DNA from: Shimia sp965227725
GTDB taxonomy: Bacteria > Pseudomonadota > Alphaproteobacteria > Rhodobacterales > Rhodobacteraceae
Assembly: GCF_965227725.1 (NCBI RefSeq)
Contig: NZ_CBDDGH010000006.1
Coordinates: 620,001 to 684,000 of the forward strand
Length of the DNA stretch: 64,000 nucleotides
Direction of reading: 5' to 3'
This document shows, piece by piece, positions 42,454-50,811 of this stretch. Within the stretch, counting starts at the first letter, position 1; every line of letters begins with the position of its first letter. Below the pieces are notes generated by a model. That model searched no databases, was not told where the DNA came from, and saw only the letters and a list, made by a program, of their open reading frames with translations. The position numbers were made by a program, and so were the translations under genes.

Positions 42454-44169
42454 TCAGGTCTGCAGACCATGTTTTTTGATTTTGTTGTAGAGCGTACGTG
42501 TGGTGATGCCGAGCTCTGCGGCGGTCTGGCCGCGGCGGAAGCCGTTGCGGGCCAAGGCTTCGGCGATCCATTCTTTTTCCGATTTAGCGGTTGCGGGGAG
42601 CGCGGGCTCTTCAGGTGTGGCAGGGGCCGTTTGCGGCTTGCTGCGCAGGAACTCGACCGCGCGCAGGTCGATGGTGCCGCCATTTGCATTGCGGATGGCG
42701 CGCTGCACGGCAAAGCCGAGTTCGCGCACATTGCCGGGCCACGGATGCTCTAAAAGCGCGCGCAAGGCGGCGTTTGAGAATTTTGGTTCCATGCCGGTCT
42801 GCTTGCGCCCCAGATGCAGGGCGAGCTCGGGGATGTCATCCACCCGCTCGCGCAGCGGGGGCAGGATGACTTCGTGACCGGAGAGGCGATAAAACAGATC
42901 ACGGCGAAATGCGCCAGTCTCAGCGATCTCGTCAAGCTGTTCGCAGGTGGTGGAAATTATCCGGGCCGACACATCGCGTAGGGTATGATCGCCGACGCGT
43001 TGCACGACCCTTTCATCCGCGAATTTTATGAGCTTGCCCTGATGGTCCAAGGCCAGGGCTGAGACTTCGTCAAGGATCACCGTGCTGCCCGCCGCCTGTT
43101 CAAGCGCGCCTCGCTGGCTGCCGCTGCTGCCGCCGCCGCGTCCCAACAGATAGGTTGCGCCATCTTCTGATGTCAGGGCAGGACAGTCGACCACAACCGG
43201 CTGACGCCGCGCGGCGGGGCCGCTTTCATGAAGGTGCAGTGCGGCGCGGCTTTTGCCTGTGCCGGTTTCTCCGACGAGCAGAACGGGGACATCCGCGTGA
43301 GCAAGGTCATTGAGATCAGCGCGGATGTTTTGCATGGCATGGGACGAGCCGACGAGGTCGTGGCCGGAACTTTCTGAGCTGGAGGAGCTGCGCGCCAGCG
43401 CGGGGATGGCGGTGAAGCCGCGCGTCACTTCGTTCAGGGTTTGCTCGACAGGCAAGCGGTCCAGCGTGGAGCCGGCCACAAAGCCTTCGACCCTGCAGAT
43501 GCGCGTGACGGCCAAGGCCTCTTCGGGAGAGGTGATTGGGCCGCCGTGGCAGAGCTTGTCGACGGTGGCGGGCACCCCTTCCAGCACACGGTCGATCAAC
43601 CGGGCGGCAGTGTCCAAGGTCAAATGGGTGCTGACCCCGGTCGCGCCGCTGGTAAAGCCGACATTCACGCAGATCGCTGTGGCACCCGCATCAACCATCC
43701 TGCGCGCCTGTTGGTTCGTGCGTACATATGCGAAAGAGGTCAGCCCGGCCTTGGAGGCGAGGCGCACGAGGTCAAGCTCACGCGCAAAGCCCAAACCCTC
43801 TTGCTCCAGAACTTCGGAAATGCGCCCGTCAAGCAGGGTTGTGGAGGGAAAGTTGCAGATGCCGGAAAAGCCCAGATCGCGGGTGCGGCTGACCAGGTTT
43901 TCGATATCGAGGGTTGGGTCACTTACGGAGTATCCAGCCGTCAACGGGGCATCGCAGCGGCCGAGCATTTCACGTTCAGCGAATTCGATCACCCAATCAT
44001 TGGCGGAACGGACCGGAAGGAAGCTGGTCAGTGATGATGCACCTTGCACTCTGAACCGGCCTGCGTTGAGCGCAAGCAAGTAATCCGCGCCGGCTTTGTC
44101 CGCGGCTTTTGCCGTCAGGCCCGAGCCGACAACGGCTGCAAAAAGGAATGGTTTTTCGGATGTGCTCAT
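42454..44169 (-). CDS. transcriptional regulator: TIM-barrel sensor, AAA+ domain, Fis-type HTH
   Basis: A 571-residue protein with three parts. Residues ~1-265 are a TIM-barrel domain of the 'PEP hydrolase family' (YLLALNAGRFRVQGASSL; GFSGICNFPSTTLLDGR; TVDKLCHGGPITSPEEA). Residues ~285-510 are a sigma-54-activator-like AAA+ domain with Walker A GETGTGKS, Walker B TVILDEV and the Arg-finger region FRRDLFYRLSGHEVILPPLRER. The C-terminus is a Fis-type helix-turn-helix (GQTAAELGITTRTLYNKIKK). The GAFTGA loop that contacts sigma-54 is missing, replaced by GRGGGSSGSQRGALEQA, so it may not use sigma-54. It overlaps the upstream gene by four bases and is divergent from the liv operon it probably controls. 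Confidence 0.9.
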   Translation of the reverse strand: MSTSEKPFLFAAVVGSGLTAKAADKAGADYLLALNAGRFRVQGASSLTSFLPVRSANDWVIEFAEREMLGRCDAPLTAGYSVSDPTLDIENLVSRTRDLGFSGICNFPSTTLLDGRISEVLEQEGLGFARELDLVRLASKAGLTSFAYVRTNQQARRMVDAGATAICVNVGFTSGATGVSTHLTLDTAARLIDRVLEGVPATVDKLCHGGPITSPEEALAVTRICRVEGFVAGSTLDRLPVEQTLNEVTRGFTAIPALARSSSSSESSGHDLVGSSHAMQNIRADLNDLAHADVPVLLVGETGTGKSRAALHLHESGPAARRQPVVVDCPALTSEDGATYLLGRGGGSSGSQRGALEQAAGSTVILDEVSALALDHQGKLIKFADERVVQRVGDHTLRDVSARIISTTCEQLDEIAETGAFRRDLFYRLSGHEVILPPLRERVDDIPELALHLGRKQTGMEPKFSNAALRALLEHPWPGNVRELGFAVQRAIRNANGGTIDLRAVEFLRSKPQTAPATPEEPALPATAKSEKEWIAEALARNGFRRGQTAAELGITTRTLYNKIKKHGLQT

Positions 44170-44807
44170 GGCGCGTCCCCGAACCAGATCACCCCGTCAG
44201 CGGTCAACGTGCTGAGTGGCAATGACCTTTCGTGCCATGCGGATGTGTAGACCAACACCTCGACCGTTTCGGCCTCAGATTTGAGCGCGTTGATCAACCT
44301 TTGCAGAGATCCGAGCACCATGTCTGGCGCGATGCCACCTTCTGAGACCAGCAATCCCGGGTGCAGCACCAACCGCTTGAGACCGGCCTGCATGGCTGCA
44401 CGCGCCTGTTGCAATGACAGAAAGAACGCTATCGCATCCAAACCCGCGCGCTGCGCTGACGCGAGAACGTCATATTCAAACTCTGGCGTGGCGGGGATTG
44501 TGGCCATTGTCTCTTTTAAGATGCCTTCCAAAAGGATCGAGGAGGGCCAGTTTGCCACGCCTTTGTACCCCAGCTCTTTGAGGCGTGCGAAGAAGGCGGA
44601 GGTGGAGCCGAACGGATCGCTGGCCAGTATTGACGCCCAGTCGCCCTGGTTCGCCGTTTCGCGCAGCGCCCGGTTGTGGTCCATGCGCGGCATCACAAAA
44701 GACATATCTGCCTGACGGGGTGTCAGGCCATCAAGCGCAGGGCAATAGATGCGGTTTCGCGGGGCAGGTGCTGTGACGCAATGTCCGGTCAGGGTCAGTT
44801 TCTGCAT
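44166..44807 (-). CDS. short TIM-barrel paralogue (PEP hydrolase-like)
   Basis: A 213-residue protein that aligns with the middle and end of the TIM-barrel domains at 42454 and 50812: ELGYKGVANWPSSILLEG corresponds to GMGFAGVQNFPTVGIIDG, and EYDVLASAQRAGLDAIAF to the following helix and strand. It is some 70 residues shorter than the enzyme-like copy, and the CHGGP motif of the others is not present. It may be a ligand-binding or inactive form. It is co-transcribed with the regulator (four-base overlap) and its start codon lies within a repeat element that may be the operator. Confidence 0.75.
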   Translation of the reverse strand: MQKLTLTGHCVTAPAPRNRIYCPALDGLTPRQADMSFVMPRMDHNRALRETANQGDWASILASDPFGSTSAFFARLKELGYKGVANWPSSILLEGILKETMATIPATPEFEYDVLASAQRAGLDAIAFFLSLQQARAAMQAGLKRLVLHPGLLVSEGGIAPDMVLGSLQRLINALKSEAETVEVLVYTSAWHERSLPLSTLTADGVIWFGDAP

Positions 44808-44878
44808 TCCGATTTGTAGGAAGAAACAGGTCTTAATTGGAAGTAAATTCTGAAAAATTCCGATTTTTGTAAAGGAAG
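44806..44878. promoter_or_regulatory. direct repeats in the divergent regulator/transporter region
   Basis: ATTCCGATTT-GTA-GGAAG is present twice: 44806-44823 and, with four extra bases, 44857-44878 (ATTCCGATTTTTGTA then AAGGAAG). Each copy is a TTCC...GGAA dyad. One overlaps the start codon of the minus-strand gene. They are candidate sites for the TIM-barrel regulator. No convincing -24/-12 sigma-54 promoter is visible in 44808-44994. Confidence 0.45.
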
Positions 44879-44994
44879 GCTTCTTGATGTTTCTTTAAGG
44901 GCTTGAAAATAAAGACTAATTTTTCGCGTAACAATTCATCAAAACCTGCGCCCTTGCAGAAATTTCCGGCATGGTCTTCGCCAACGGAGGACTC

Positions 44995-45861
44995 ATGACA
45001 CTTTTTCTTATTGTCACCTTGAACGGTTTGACGCTGGCAGCGCTCTACTTTCTCGCAGCCAGCGGCTTTAGCCTCATCTTCGGTCTGATGCGGACCGTGA
45101 ATATGGCGCATGGCGCGCTTTTGCTGTTGGGCGGCTATGTCGGGTATAGCGTTGTTGACCTCACCGGCTCCTGGGCGCTTGGCGTCATGGGCGGTGGTGT
45201 TGCGGCGGCCCTGGCAGGGGCGCTGGTTCAGTTCGGCGTTCTTGGCTGGATGCAGGGCGACGAACTGCGCCAGACGCTGGCTTCCATTGCGATTTCGATC
45301 ATCATGGCGGACCTGATGCTGTGGTATTGGGGCGGCATCACCTATCAGGTTGAGCTGCCGGAGGCGTTGGCGGGCGGTCAGCGTTTGCCGATCCTCGGCG
45401 TGGGCTATGCCAATATCCGTCTGGCGCTGATGGGCTTTGCCTTGGTGGCGGGCATTGCGCTGTGGCTCTTGATCCAAAAGACCCGATTTGGCGCCGTGAT
45501 CCGCGCAGGCGTGGATGACCAAGACATGCTGCGGGCACTTGGCTATCCGATCAATCGCATCTTTGTTCTGGTCTTTGCCCTTGGTGGTTTGCTGGCTGGC
45601 ATGGCCGGTGTGGTTGCGGCGAGTGCGTTGTCGATTGCACCGGGCACGGATCTGCAATTCCTGCTGTCGTCGCTTGTTGTGGTGATCGTGGGCGGCATGG
45701 GCTCAATCGGTGGTGCGGCGCTTGGGGCGCTTTTGGTGGGGCTCGCCGAGCAATACGGGCTCGCCTATGCGCCGACCTATGGGGTCGTTTTCACCTTCGC
45801 AATCATGGTGCTGGTTCTCGCGGTGCGCCCGCAGGGGCTGCTTGGAAAGGCCGAACAATAA
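44995..45861 (+). CDS. livH: Liv-type ABC transporter permease (LivH)
   Basis: A 288-residue inner-membrane permease of the branched-chain amino acid (HAAT) family with about eight hydrophobic segments. Typical segments are ASGFSLIFGLMRTVNMAHGALLLLGGY and IVGGMGSIGGAALGALLVGLAEQ. GGAGG-like Shine-Dalgarno (GGAGG, 44986-44990) sits just ahead of ATG 44995. It is the first gene of a transporter operon whose later genes are metabolic, so the substrate is probably theirs and not leucine. The next gene starts within its stop codon (TAATGA). Confidence 0.9.
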   Translation: MTLFLIVTLNGLTLAALYFLAASGFSLIFGLMRTVNMAHGALLLLGGYVGYSVVDLTGSWALGVMGGGVAAALAGALVQFGVLGWMQGDELRQTLASIAISIIMADLMLWYWGGITYQVELPEALAGGQRLPILGVGYANIRLALMGFALVAGIALWLLIQKTRFGAVIRAGVDDQDMLRALGYPINRIFVLVFALGGLLAGMAGVVAASALSIAPGTDLQFLLSSLVVVIVGGMGSIGGAALGALLVGLAEQYGLAYAPTYGVVFTFAIMVLVLAVRPQGLLGKAEQ

Positions 45862-46835
45862 TGAAACACGCTGCAATCCTGACCCCGCTTTTGCTCCTGC
45901 CTCTGATGCTCAATGATTTCTGGCTGACCCAGGTTGCGACCCGCGCGCTGATCCTTGGAGTGATGGCGCTGAGCCTGAGCTTTCTGGCCACCTATCTGGG
46001 CGTTGTCTCCTTTGCGCAAGCGACGTTGGCCGGCGTGGCGGGATACACAGTTGCCTATTTCGGGCCGAACACTGTGGGTGTGGGCACTGAACTTTCATTT
46101 TGGCTGACGGTGCCGCTGGCCTTGGTTTTGGCGACCCTTTCGGGTGCAATTGTCGGCCTGATCGCGCGTCGGTCGCGCGGGATCTACGCCATCATGATCA
46201 CCTTGGCGATTGGCGTGGCCTTCTTCTACTTCACTCGCCAGAACTACACCTTCTTTAATGGTTGGACCGGTTTCTCCGGCGTGCGCGCTCCGATGATTGG
46301 CGACATGAGCCTGCGTGATCCGCTGCCGCTTTACCTTCTCTCATTGGCAATTGCCGTGATTGCGCTGGTGCTGGTCAACGGCTTTGTCCGCTCGCCTCTG
46401 GGTTTGGCCATCCAGGCCGTGCGTGACGCGCCGGGGCGCGTGCTCGCCCTGGGCATTTCAGTCACCACGCCGATCGTCGCAGCCTTCGCCTTCTCGGGTT
46501 TTCTGGCCGGGACCGGCGGCATTCTGAACGCCTGGTATCAGGAGCGCGTTTCATCCTTCTCGGTCGGGCTCGGGCCCATCATCGACCTGCTGATCATCGC
46601 GGTGATCGGTGGCCTGCGTCACCCTAGCGGGGCGTTTGTCGGAGCGGTGGTCTTTGTCCTGCTCGACACTTTTGCCGTCGATCTGATTGACCGCGAACGC
46701 TTCAACACACTGATCGGCGCCGTTCTGTTGCTGATCGTGATCGCGGCGCCCAACGGGTTGCAGCAGCTTGTGACGGACTGGGGTGCACGCCTGCGCCCGA
46801 CTCCACCGCAGCCAGCGCCCAAGACAACAAATTGA
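45861..46835 (+). CDS. livM: Liv-type ABC transporter permease (LivM)
   Basis: A 324-residue second permease of the same transporter. It has about nine hydrophobic stretches and the conserved loop SPLGLAIQAVRDAPGRVLALGISV (EAA-like motif for contact with the ATPase), followed by AFAFSGFLAGTGGIL. The short cytoplasmic tail is Pro-rich. It overlaps livH by one base. Typical LivM length is 320-430, so this is at the short end but complete. Confidence 0.9.
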   Translation: MKHAAILTPLLLLPLMLNDFWLTQVATRALILGVMALSLSFLATYLGVVSFAQATLAGVAGYTVAYFGPNTVGVGTELSFWLTVPLALVLATLSGAIVGLIARRSRGIYAIMITLAIGVAFFYFTRQNYTFFNGWTGFSGVRAPMIGDMSLRDPLPLYLLSLAIAVIALVLVNGFVRSPLGLAIQAVRDAPGRVLALGISVTTPIVAAFAFSGFLAGTGGILNAWYQERVSSFSVGLGPIIDLLIIAVIGGLRHPSGAFVGAVVFVLLDTFAVDLIDRERFNTLIGAVLLLIVIAAPNGLQQLVTDWGARLRPTPPQPAPKTTN

Positions 46836-46861
46836 GCAAATCAAAAGGGAGGAACCTTAAC

Positions 46862-48100
46862 ATGAACAAGCTCAAACTCGCAGCATCGGTGCTCGCGCTC
46901 AGCGCGATGGCCATGCCGGCCTCGGCCGCCGACATCAAAATCGGAGTGATCTCGATCCTTGAAGGCGCTTTTGCCGCGCTGGGTCAGGATGGGATCCGTG
47001 GCGCCGAATTGGCGGTAAAAGAAGTGGGCGGTGAAGTGGACGGCAAGTCCATTGAAGTGATCACCATGTCTTCGGACGCAAGCCCTGACAGCGCCGTAAA
47101 CGCAGCCCGCAAGCTGATCGAGCAGGATGGCGTTGACATGATCGTGGGCCCGCTTTCGGGGTCCGAAGGTCTGGCGCTGCGCGATCTGTCCAAATCTTAC
47201 CCGGCTGTGACCTTCCTCAACGGCTCTTCGGCCGCGCAGGACACCACGCTGCGTGACAGCTCCGAAAACTTCTTCCGCTTTGGCGGCGACGGTGCCCAGT
47301 GGATGGTGGGTGTGGGCGACTACGCCTACAACGAAATGGGCTATGAAACGGTGGCCGTGATCGCCGAGGACTATTCCTTCCCCTACACGCAGGTTCTGGG
47401 CTTTATGAGCGAGTACTGCAAAGCCGGTGGCAAGGTGCCTGAGAAGTTCTGGACCCCTATCGGGAACAAGGATTACTCCTCGGTTGTGTATTCGATCCCA
47501 CAGGATGTGGACGCGATCTTTGTCGCGCTTGGCGGCGCGGATGCGGTCAACTTCCTGACGCAGTACAGCCAGGCGGGAGGCGACAAGCCGATCATCGGCG
47601 GCTCAATCACCATCGACCAGTCGATCCTCGACTCCAAGGGTCCTTTCAAGAAGCTTCTGGTTGGCGCGCCTGCGGGCACCCCGACGGTGAGCGATTATGA
47701 CGGCGAAGAGTGGAAAGCCTTCACTGCCAGCTACACCGAAGCCTTTCCCGATGGCTTCTCGGCCCCGTCGATCTTTGCGCATCACTACTACATGAGTGCC
47801 AAGGCGGCGATGCTGGCGCTGGACGAGGTGGACGCGGATCTGTCGAGCGATCAGGAAGCGTTCCGCGCGGCTCTGACCGATCTGACCTTTGTCACCCCGA
47901 CCGGCGGCACCATGCGTCTGGACGAAAACCGCAACGGCATCGTCGACAACTTTGTGACCGAAGTGTTTGAGCGTGAAGACGGCACTCTGGGCAACCGCGT
48001 GGTGAAAGTTGTGCGCGATGTGAACCAGCTGCTGGGGCAGGACAAAGAGACCTTCCTGGCCGCAGGTCCGGTGAGCCGGGACAATCCTTCGTGCCCGTAA
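46862..48100 (+). CDS. Liv-type ABC transporter substrate-binding protein
   Basis: A 412-residue periplasmic protein with signal peptide MNKLKLAASVLALSAMAMPASA (cleavage before ADIK). The type I binding-protein fold follows: IKIGVISILEGAFAALGQDGIRGAELAVKE, VDMIVGPLSGSEGLALRD, YAYNEMGYETVAVIAEDYSF and FAHHYYMSAKAAMLAL. GGAGG is 9-12 bases upstream of the ATG. The ligand cannot be read from sequence; aromatic and aliphatic acids are common for this branch. Its stop overlaps the GTG start of the ATPase gene by 10 bases. Confidence 0.9.
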   Translation: MNKLKLAASVLALSAMAMPASAADIKIGVISILEGAFAALGQDGIRGAELAVKEVGGEVDGKSIEVITMSSDASPDSAVNAARKLIEQDGVDMIVGPLSGSEGLALRDLSKSYPAVTFLNGSSAAQDTTLRDSSENFFRFGGDGAQWMVGVGDYAYNEMGYETVAVIAEDYSFPYTQVLGFMSEYCKAGGKVPEKFWTPIGNKDYSSVVYSIPQDVDAIFVALGGADAVNFLTQYSQAGGDKPIIGGSITIDQSILDSKGPFKKLLVGAPAGTPTVSDYDGEEWKAFTASYTEAFPDGFSAPSIFAHHYYMSAKAAMLALDEVDADLSSDQEAFRAALTDLTFVTPTGGTMRLDENRNGIVDNFVTEVFEREDGTLGNRVVKVVRDVNQLLGQDKETFLAAGPVSRDNPSCP

Positions 48101-48864
48101 GTGCTGCAAATACCACCGTCAATGCCCTGGAAGCTCAGGGCATTGGCAAGCGCTTCGGCGGGTTCTGGGCTGTGCAGGACATCACCCTGTCAGTCCGTCC
48201 CGGCGAACGCCGCGCGATCCTTGGTCCGAACGGGGCGGGCAAGACCAGCCTGTTTAACGTGCTGACCGGCGATCTGAGCGCATCGACTGGCTCGATCACC
48301 CTCTTTGGGAAAGATGTGACACGCGAGCCGATCAACAAACGTATTCGGCGTGGGCTGCGCCGGACGTATCAGCACGCCCATCTGTTCAACGGATTAACCG
48401 TTCAGGAAACTCTGTTTCTGGCGGTGGCCGGGGTGCGCGGCGGCTGGGGGCAGATCATGCCCGTGCGCAAGACCGACGCACGCATGGTCGAGGCAGAGCG
48501 GCTGGCTCATGTCGCCGGTGTCGCCGATGTGTTGAGTCGCGAAGTGTCCGAGCTGAGCCACGGTCAGCGCCGACAGCTCGAGATTGGCATTGCTCTGGCG
48601 GAGAACCCTAAAATTCTGCTCCTTGATGAGCCGGCGGCAGGCCTGTCTCCGGCGGAGCGCCCCAAGCTGAGTGCATTGCTGATGTCACTGCCCAAAGACG
48701 TGACTGTCGTGCTGATCGAGCATGACATGGATATTGCGTTGCAAACCTCTGAGAGCGTGTCGGTGCTCTATAACGGCCGGATGCTGGCCGAAGGCGCACC
48801 TGACGAGATCATGCGCAATGAACAGGTGCATGAAGTTTATATCGGGGGCGCACATGGCCACTGA
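48091..48864 (+). CDS. livG: Liv-type ABC transporter ATPase (LivG)
   Basis: A 257-residue cytoplasmic ATPase with Walker A GPNGAGKTS, signature VSELSHGQRRQLEIGIAL, Walker B KILLLDEPAAGL, and H-loop IEHDMDI. The LivG hallmark EPINKRIRRGLRRTYQHAHLF is present. A GTG start at 48091 overlaps the binding-protein gene; a slightly later start is possible. It overlaps livF by 11 bases. Confidence 0.92.
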   Translation: MPVSAANTTVNALEAQGIGKRFGGFWAVQDITLSVRPGERRAILGPNGAGKTSLFNVLTGDLSASTGSITLFGKDVTREPINKRIRRGLRRTYQHAHLFNGLTVQETLFLAVAGVRGGWGQIMPVRKTDARMVEAERLAHVAGVADVLSREVSELSHGQRRQLEIGIALAENPKILLLDEPAAGLSPAERPKLSALLMSLPKDVTVVLIEHDMDIALQTSESVSVLYNGRMLAEGAPDEIMRNEQVHEVYIGGAHGH

Positions 48865-49573
48865 CGCTTTGCTTGAAATACGCGGGCTCGACCTGCGCTA
48901 TGGGTCTAGCCATGTTTTGCATGGGGTGGATCTGAATCTGGGCGACCGGCCTCTGGGCATTCTGGGGCGCAATGGCATGGGCAAGACCAGCCTGTGCAAC
49001 ACCATTTTGGGCCTGCATCCGAACTCAGCCGGGACGATCCGCTTTGACGGCGTTGATCTGTCCGAGCTGGCCCCGGAAAAACGCGCCAGCATGGGCATCG
49101 GTTATGTGCCGCAGGGGCGGCGTGTGTTCCGCTCGCTGACGGTTGAAGAGCACCTGAAAATCGTGGCGCGCAAAGGCGGCGCGTGGACGATTGACCGGGT
49201 TTACGAGACCTTCCCGCGCCTTAAGGAACGTCGCCGAAATTTGGGCAATGCGCTCTCTGGCGGGGAGCAGCAGATGCTGGCCATCGGCCGCGCGCTGTTG
49301 CTGAACCCGCGTCTGATGGTTCTGGATGAGCCGACCGAGGGGCTGGCCCCGGCAATTGTTTCGGATGTGGTGAAACTGATCGAATTAATCGCCCAAGAAG
49401 GCATCGCTGTGCTTTTGGTCGAACAGAACCTGCATGCGGCTTTGGCCTCGGTCAAAGATGTGGCGATCATGGTCGGCGGCGAGGTCGTCGAGCGGATGAC
49501 CGCGCAGGCGCTTGAGGAAGATACCGCCATGCAAAAGCGACATCTGGGGCTTGAGCCTGGCCAGGCGGGCTGA
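48854..49573 (+). CDS. livF: Liv-type ABC transporter ATPase (LivF)
   Basis: A 239-residue second ATPase with Walker A GRNGMGKTS, signature NALSGGEQQMLAIGRAL, Walker B LMVLDEPTEGLAP, and the LivF segment GIGYVPQGRRVFRSLTVEEHLKI. The start MATDALLEIRGLDLRYG at 48854 is used; the frame is open upstream but earlier codons would run inside livG. With livH, livM, livG and the binding protein it completes the five-part transporter. Confidence 0.93.
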   Translation: MATDALLEIRGLDLRYGSSHVLHGVDLNLGDRPLGILGRNGMGKTSLCNTILGLHPNSAGTIRFDGVDLSELAPEKRASMGIGYVPQGRRVFRSLTVEEHLKIVARKGGAWTIDRVYETFPRLKERRRNLGNALSGGEQQMLAIGRALLLNPRLMVLDEPTEGLAPAIVSDVVKLIELIAQEGIAVLLVEQNLHAALASVKDVAIMVGGEVVERMTAQALEEDTAMQKRHLGLEPGQAG

Positions 49574-49595
49574 GGCGCGGCAGGAGGAGAAGAAC

Positions 49596-50810
49596 GTGAA
49601 GATGATCAAGAAAGCCTATGTCGTAGGTACGGCGGACACCAAGGCGGCGGAGCTGTCGTATGTGCGCGATCTGATTGAAGCTGCTGGAACGCCGACAGTT
49701 CTGGTCAATGTCGGCACCAAAGGCGGCGAAGATGTGGCGGATGTCAGCGCGGCAACCGTCGCGGCCTGCCATCCTGAAGGCCCTGCCACGGTGTTCGTAA
49801 ATGATCGCGGGCGCGCCGTGGTCGAAATGTCCAAGGCGCTTGAGGCTTATGTATTGGGGCAGGAGGATCTGGGCGGCATCATCGGTCTGGGCGGCTCCGG
49901 CGGGTCGGGCATTATTGCCCCTGCCATGCAGGCATTGCCCATTGGCCTTCCAAAGGTGTTGGTCTCTACGCTCGCCTCTGGCGATGTCTCGGCCTATGTG
50001 GGCGCGTCGGATGTGAATATGTTCCATCCGGTCACGGATGTGTCCGGGATCAACCGCGTGTCGCGCAAGTTGTTGGCCAATGCGGCCCATGCGCTGACCG
50101 GCATGATGGTCCACGCCATTCCTGAGAGCGCAGATGATCGCCCGGCTTTGGTCCTCTCGATGTTTGGCGTGACCACACCAGCGGTCCAGGCCATCACCGA
50201 CGAATTGTCGAGCGCGTTTGATTGTCTGGTGTTCCACGCCACTGGCTCTGGTGGTCGCTCAATGGAGCAGCTGATCGATCAGGGGGAGATCGCCGGTGCG
50301 CTGGACATCACAACCACCGAAATATGCGACCTGATTGTGGGCGGATTTCTGTCTGCGGGTGAAGAGCGGCTGGATGCCGTGGCCCGCACCGAAATCCCTT
50401 ACGTAGGCTCTTGCGGCGCGCTCGATATGGCGAATTTCTGGTCGCCAGAGTCCGTGCCGGCCGAGTTCAAGGGACGCACGTTTTATCACCACAACGCTCA
50501 AGTGACATTGATGCGGTCCACAGCCGAGGAATGCGCCCAGATCGGACGGTGGATTGGTGAAAAGCTCAATGCCTGCAAAGGGCCGGTGCGCTTCTTGCTG
50601 CCGCTGCGCGGGGTCTCGGCGCTCGATATCGAAGGCGGTGCCTTCCACGATCCAGAGGCAAACGCCGCGCTTTTTCAGGCGTTGCGCGACACCGTGAAAA
50701 TCACGGCAGATCGCCAGCTTGTCGAGCTGGACATGCATATCAACGATCCTGCTTTCGCCACGGCGGCGATCAGCAGATTCAAAGAAATCTATACGGAAAA
50801 GGACAGCTGA
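49596..50810 (+). CDS. Tm-1-like ATP-binding protein (UPF0261)
   Basis: A 404-residue protein of the UPF0261 family, the N-terminal half of plant Tm-1. The N-terminus AYVVGTADTKAAELSYVRDLIEAAGTPTVLVNVGT forms the nucleotide-binding start, and GGIIGLGGSGGSGIIAPAM and TVLVNVG-type strands follow; FYHHNAQVTLMRSTAEEC and FLLPLRGVSALDIEGGAFHDPEAN lie in the second half. The chemistry is not known to me. AGGAGGAGA precedes the GTG start at 49596 by seven bases; ATG 49602 is an alternative. It lies 22 bases after livF and one base before the TIM-barrel gene. Confidence 0.88.
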   Translation: MKMIKKAYVVGTADTKAAELSYVRDLIEAAGTPTVLVNVGTKGGEDVADVSAATVAACHPEGPATVFVNDRGRAVVEMSKALEAYVLGQEDLGGIIGLGGSGGSGIIAPAMQALPIGLPKVLVSTLASGDVSAYVGASDVNMFHPVTDVSGINRVSRKLLANAAHALTGMMVHAIPESADDRPALVLSMFGVTTPAVQAITDELSSAFDCLVFHATGSGGRSMEQLIDQGEIAGALDITTTEICDLIVGGFLSAGEERLDAVARTEIPYVGSCGALDMANFWSPESVPAEFKGRTFYHHNAQVTLMRSTAEECAQIGRWIGEKLNACKGPVRFLLPLRGVSALDIEGGAFHDPEANAALFQALRDTVKITADRQLVELDMHINDPAFATAAISRFKEIYTEKDS

Positions 50811-50811
50811 C

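Noticed and set aside
44880..44994. Sigma-54 promoter upstream of livH
   Set aside because: The nearest match (AGGAAGGCTTCTTGAT at about 44873) lacks the GC of the -12 element, and the regulator has no GAFTGA loop.
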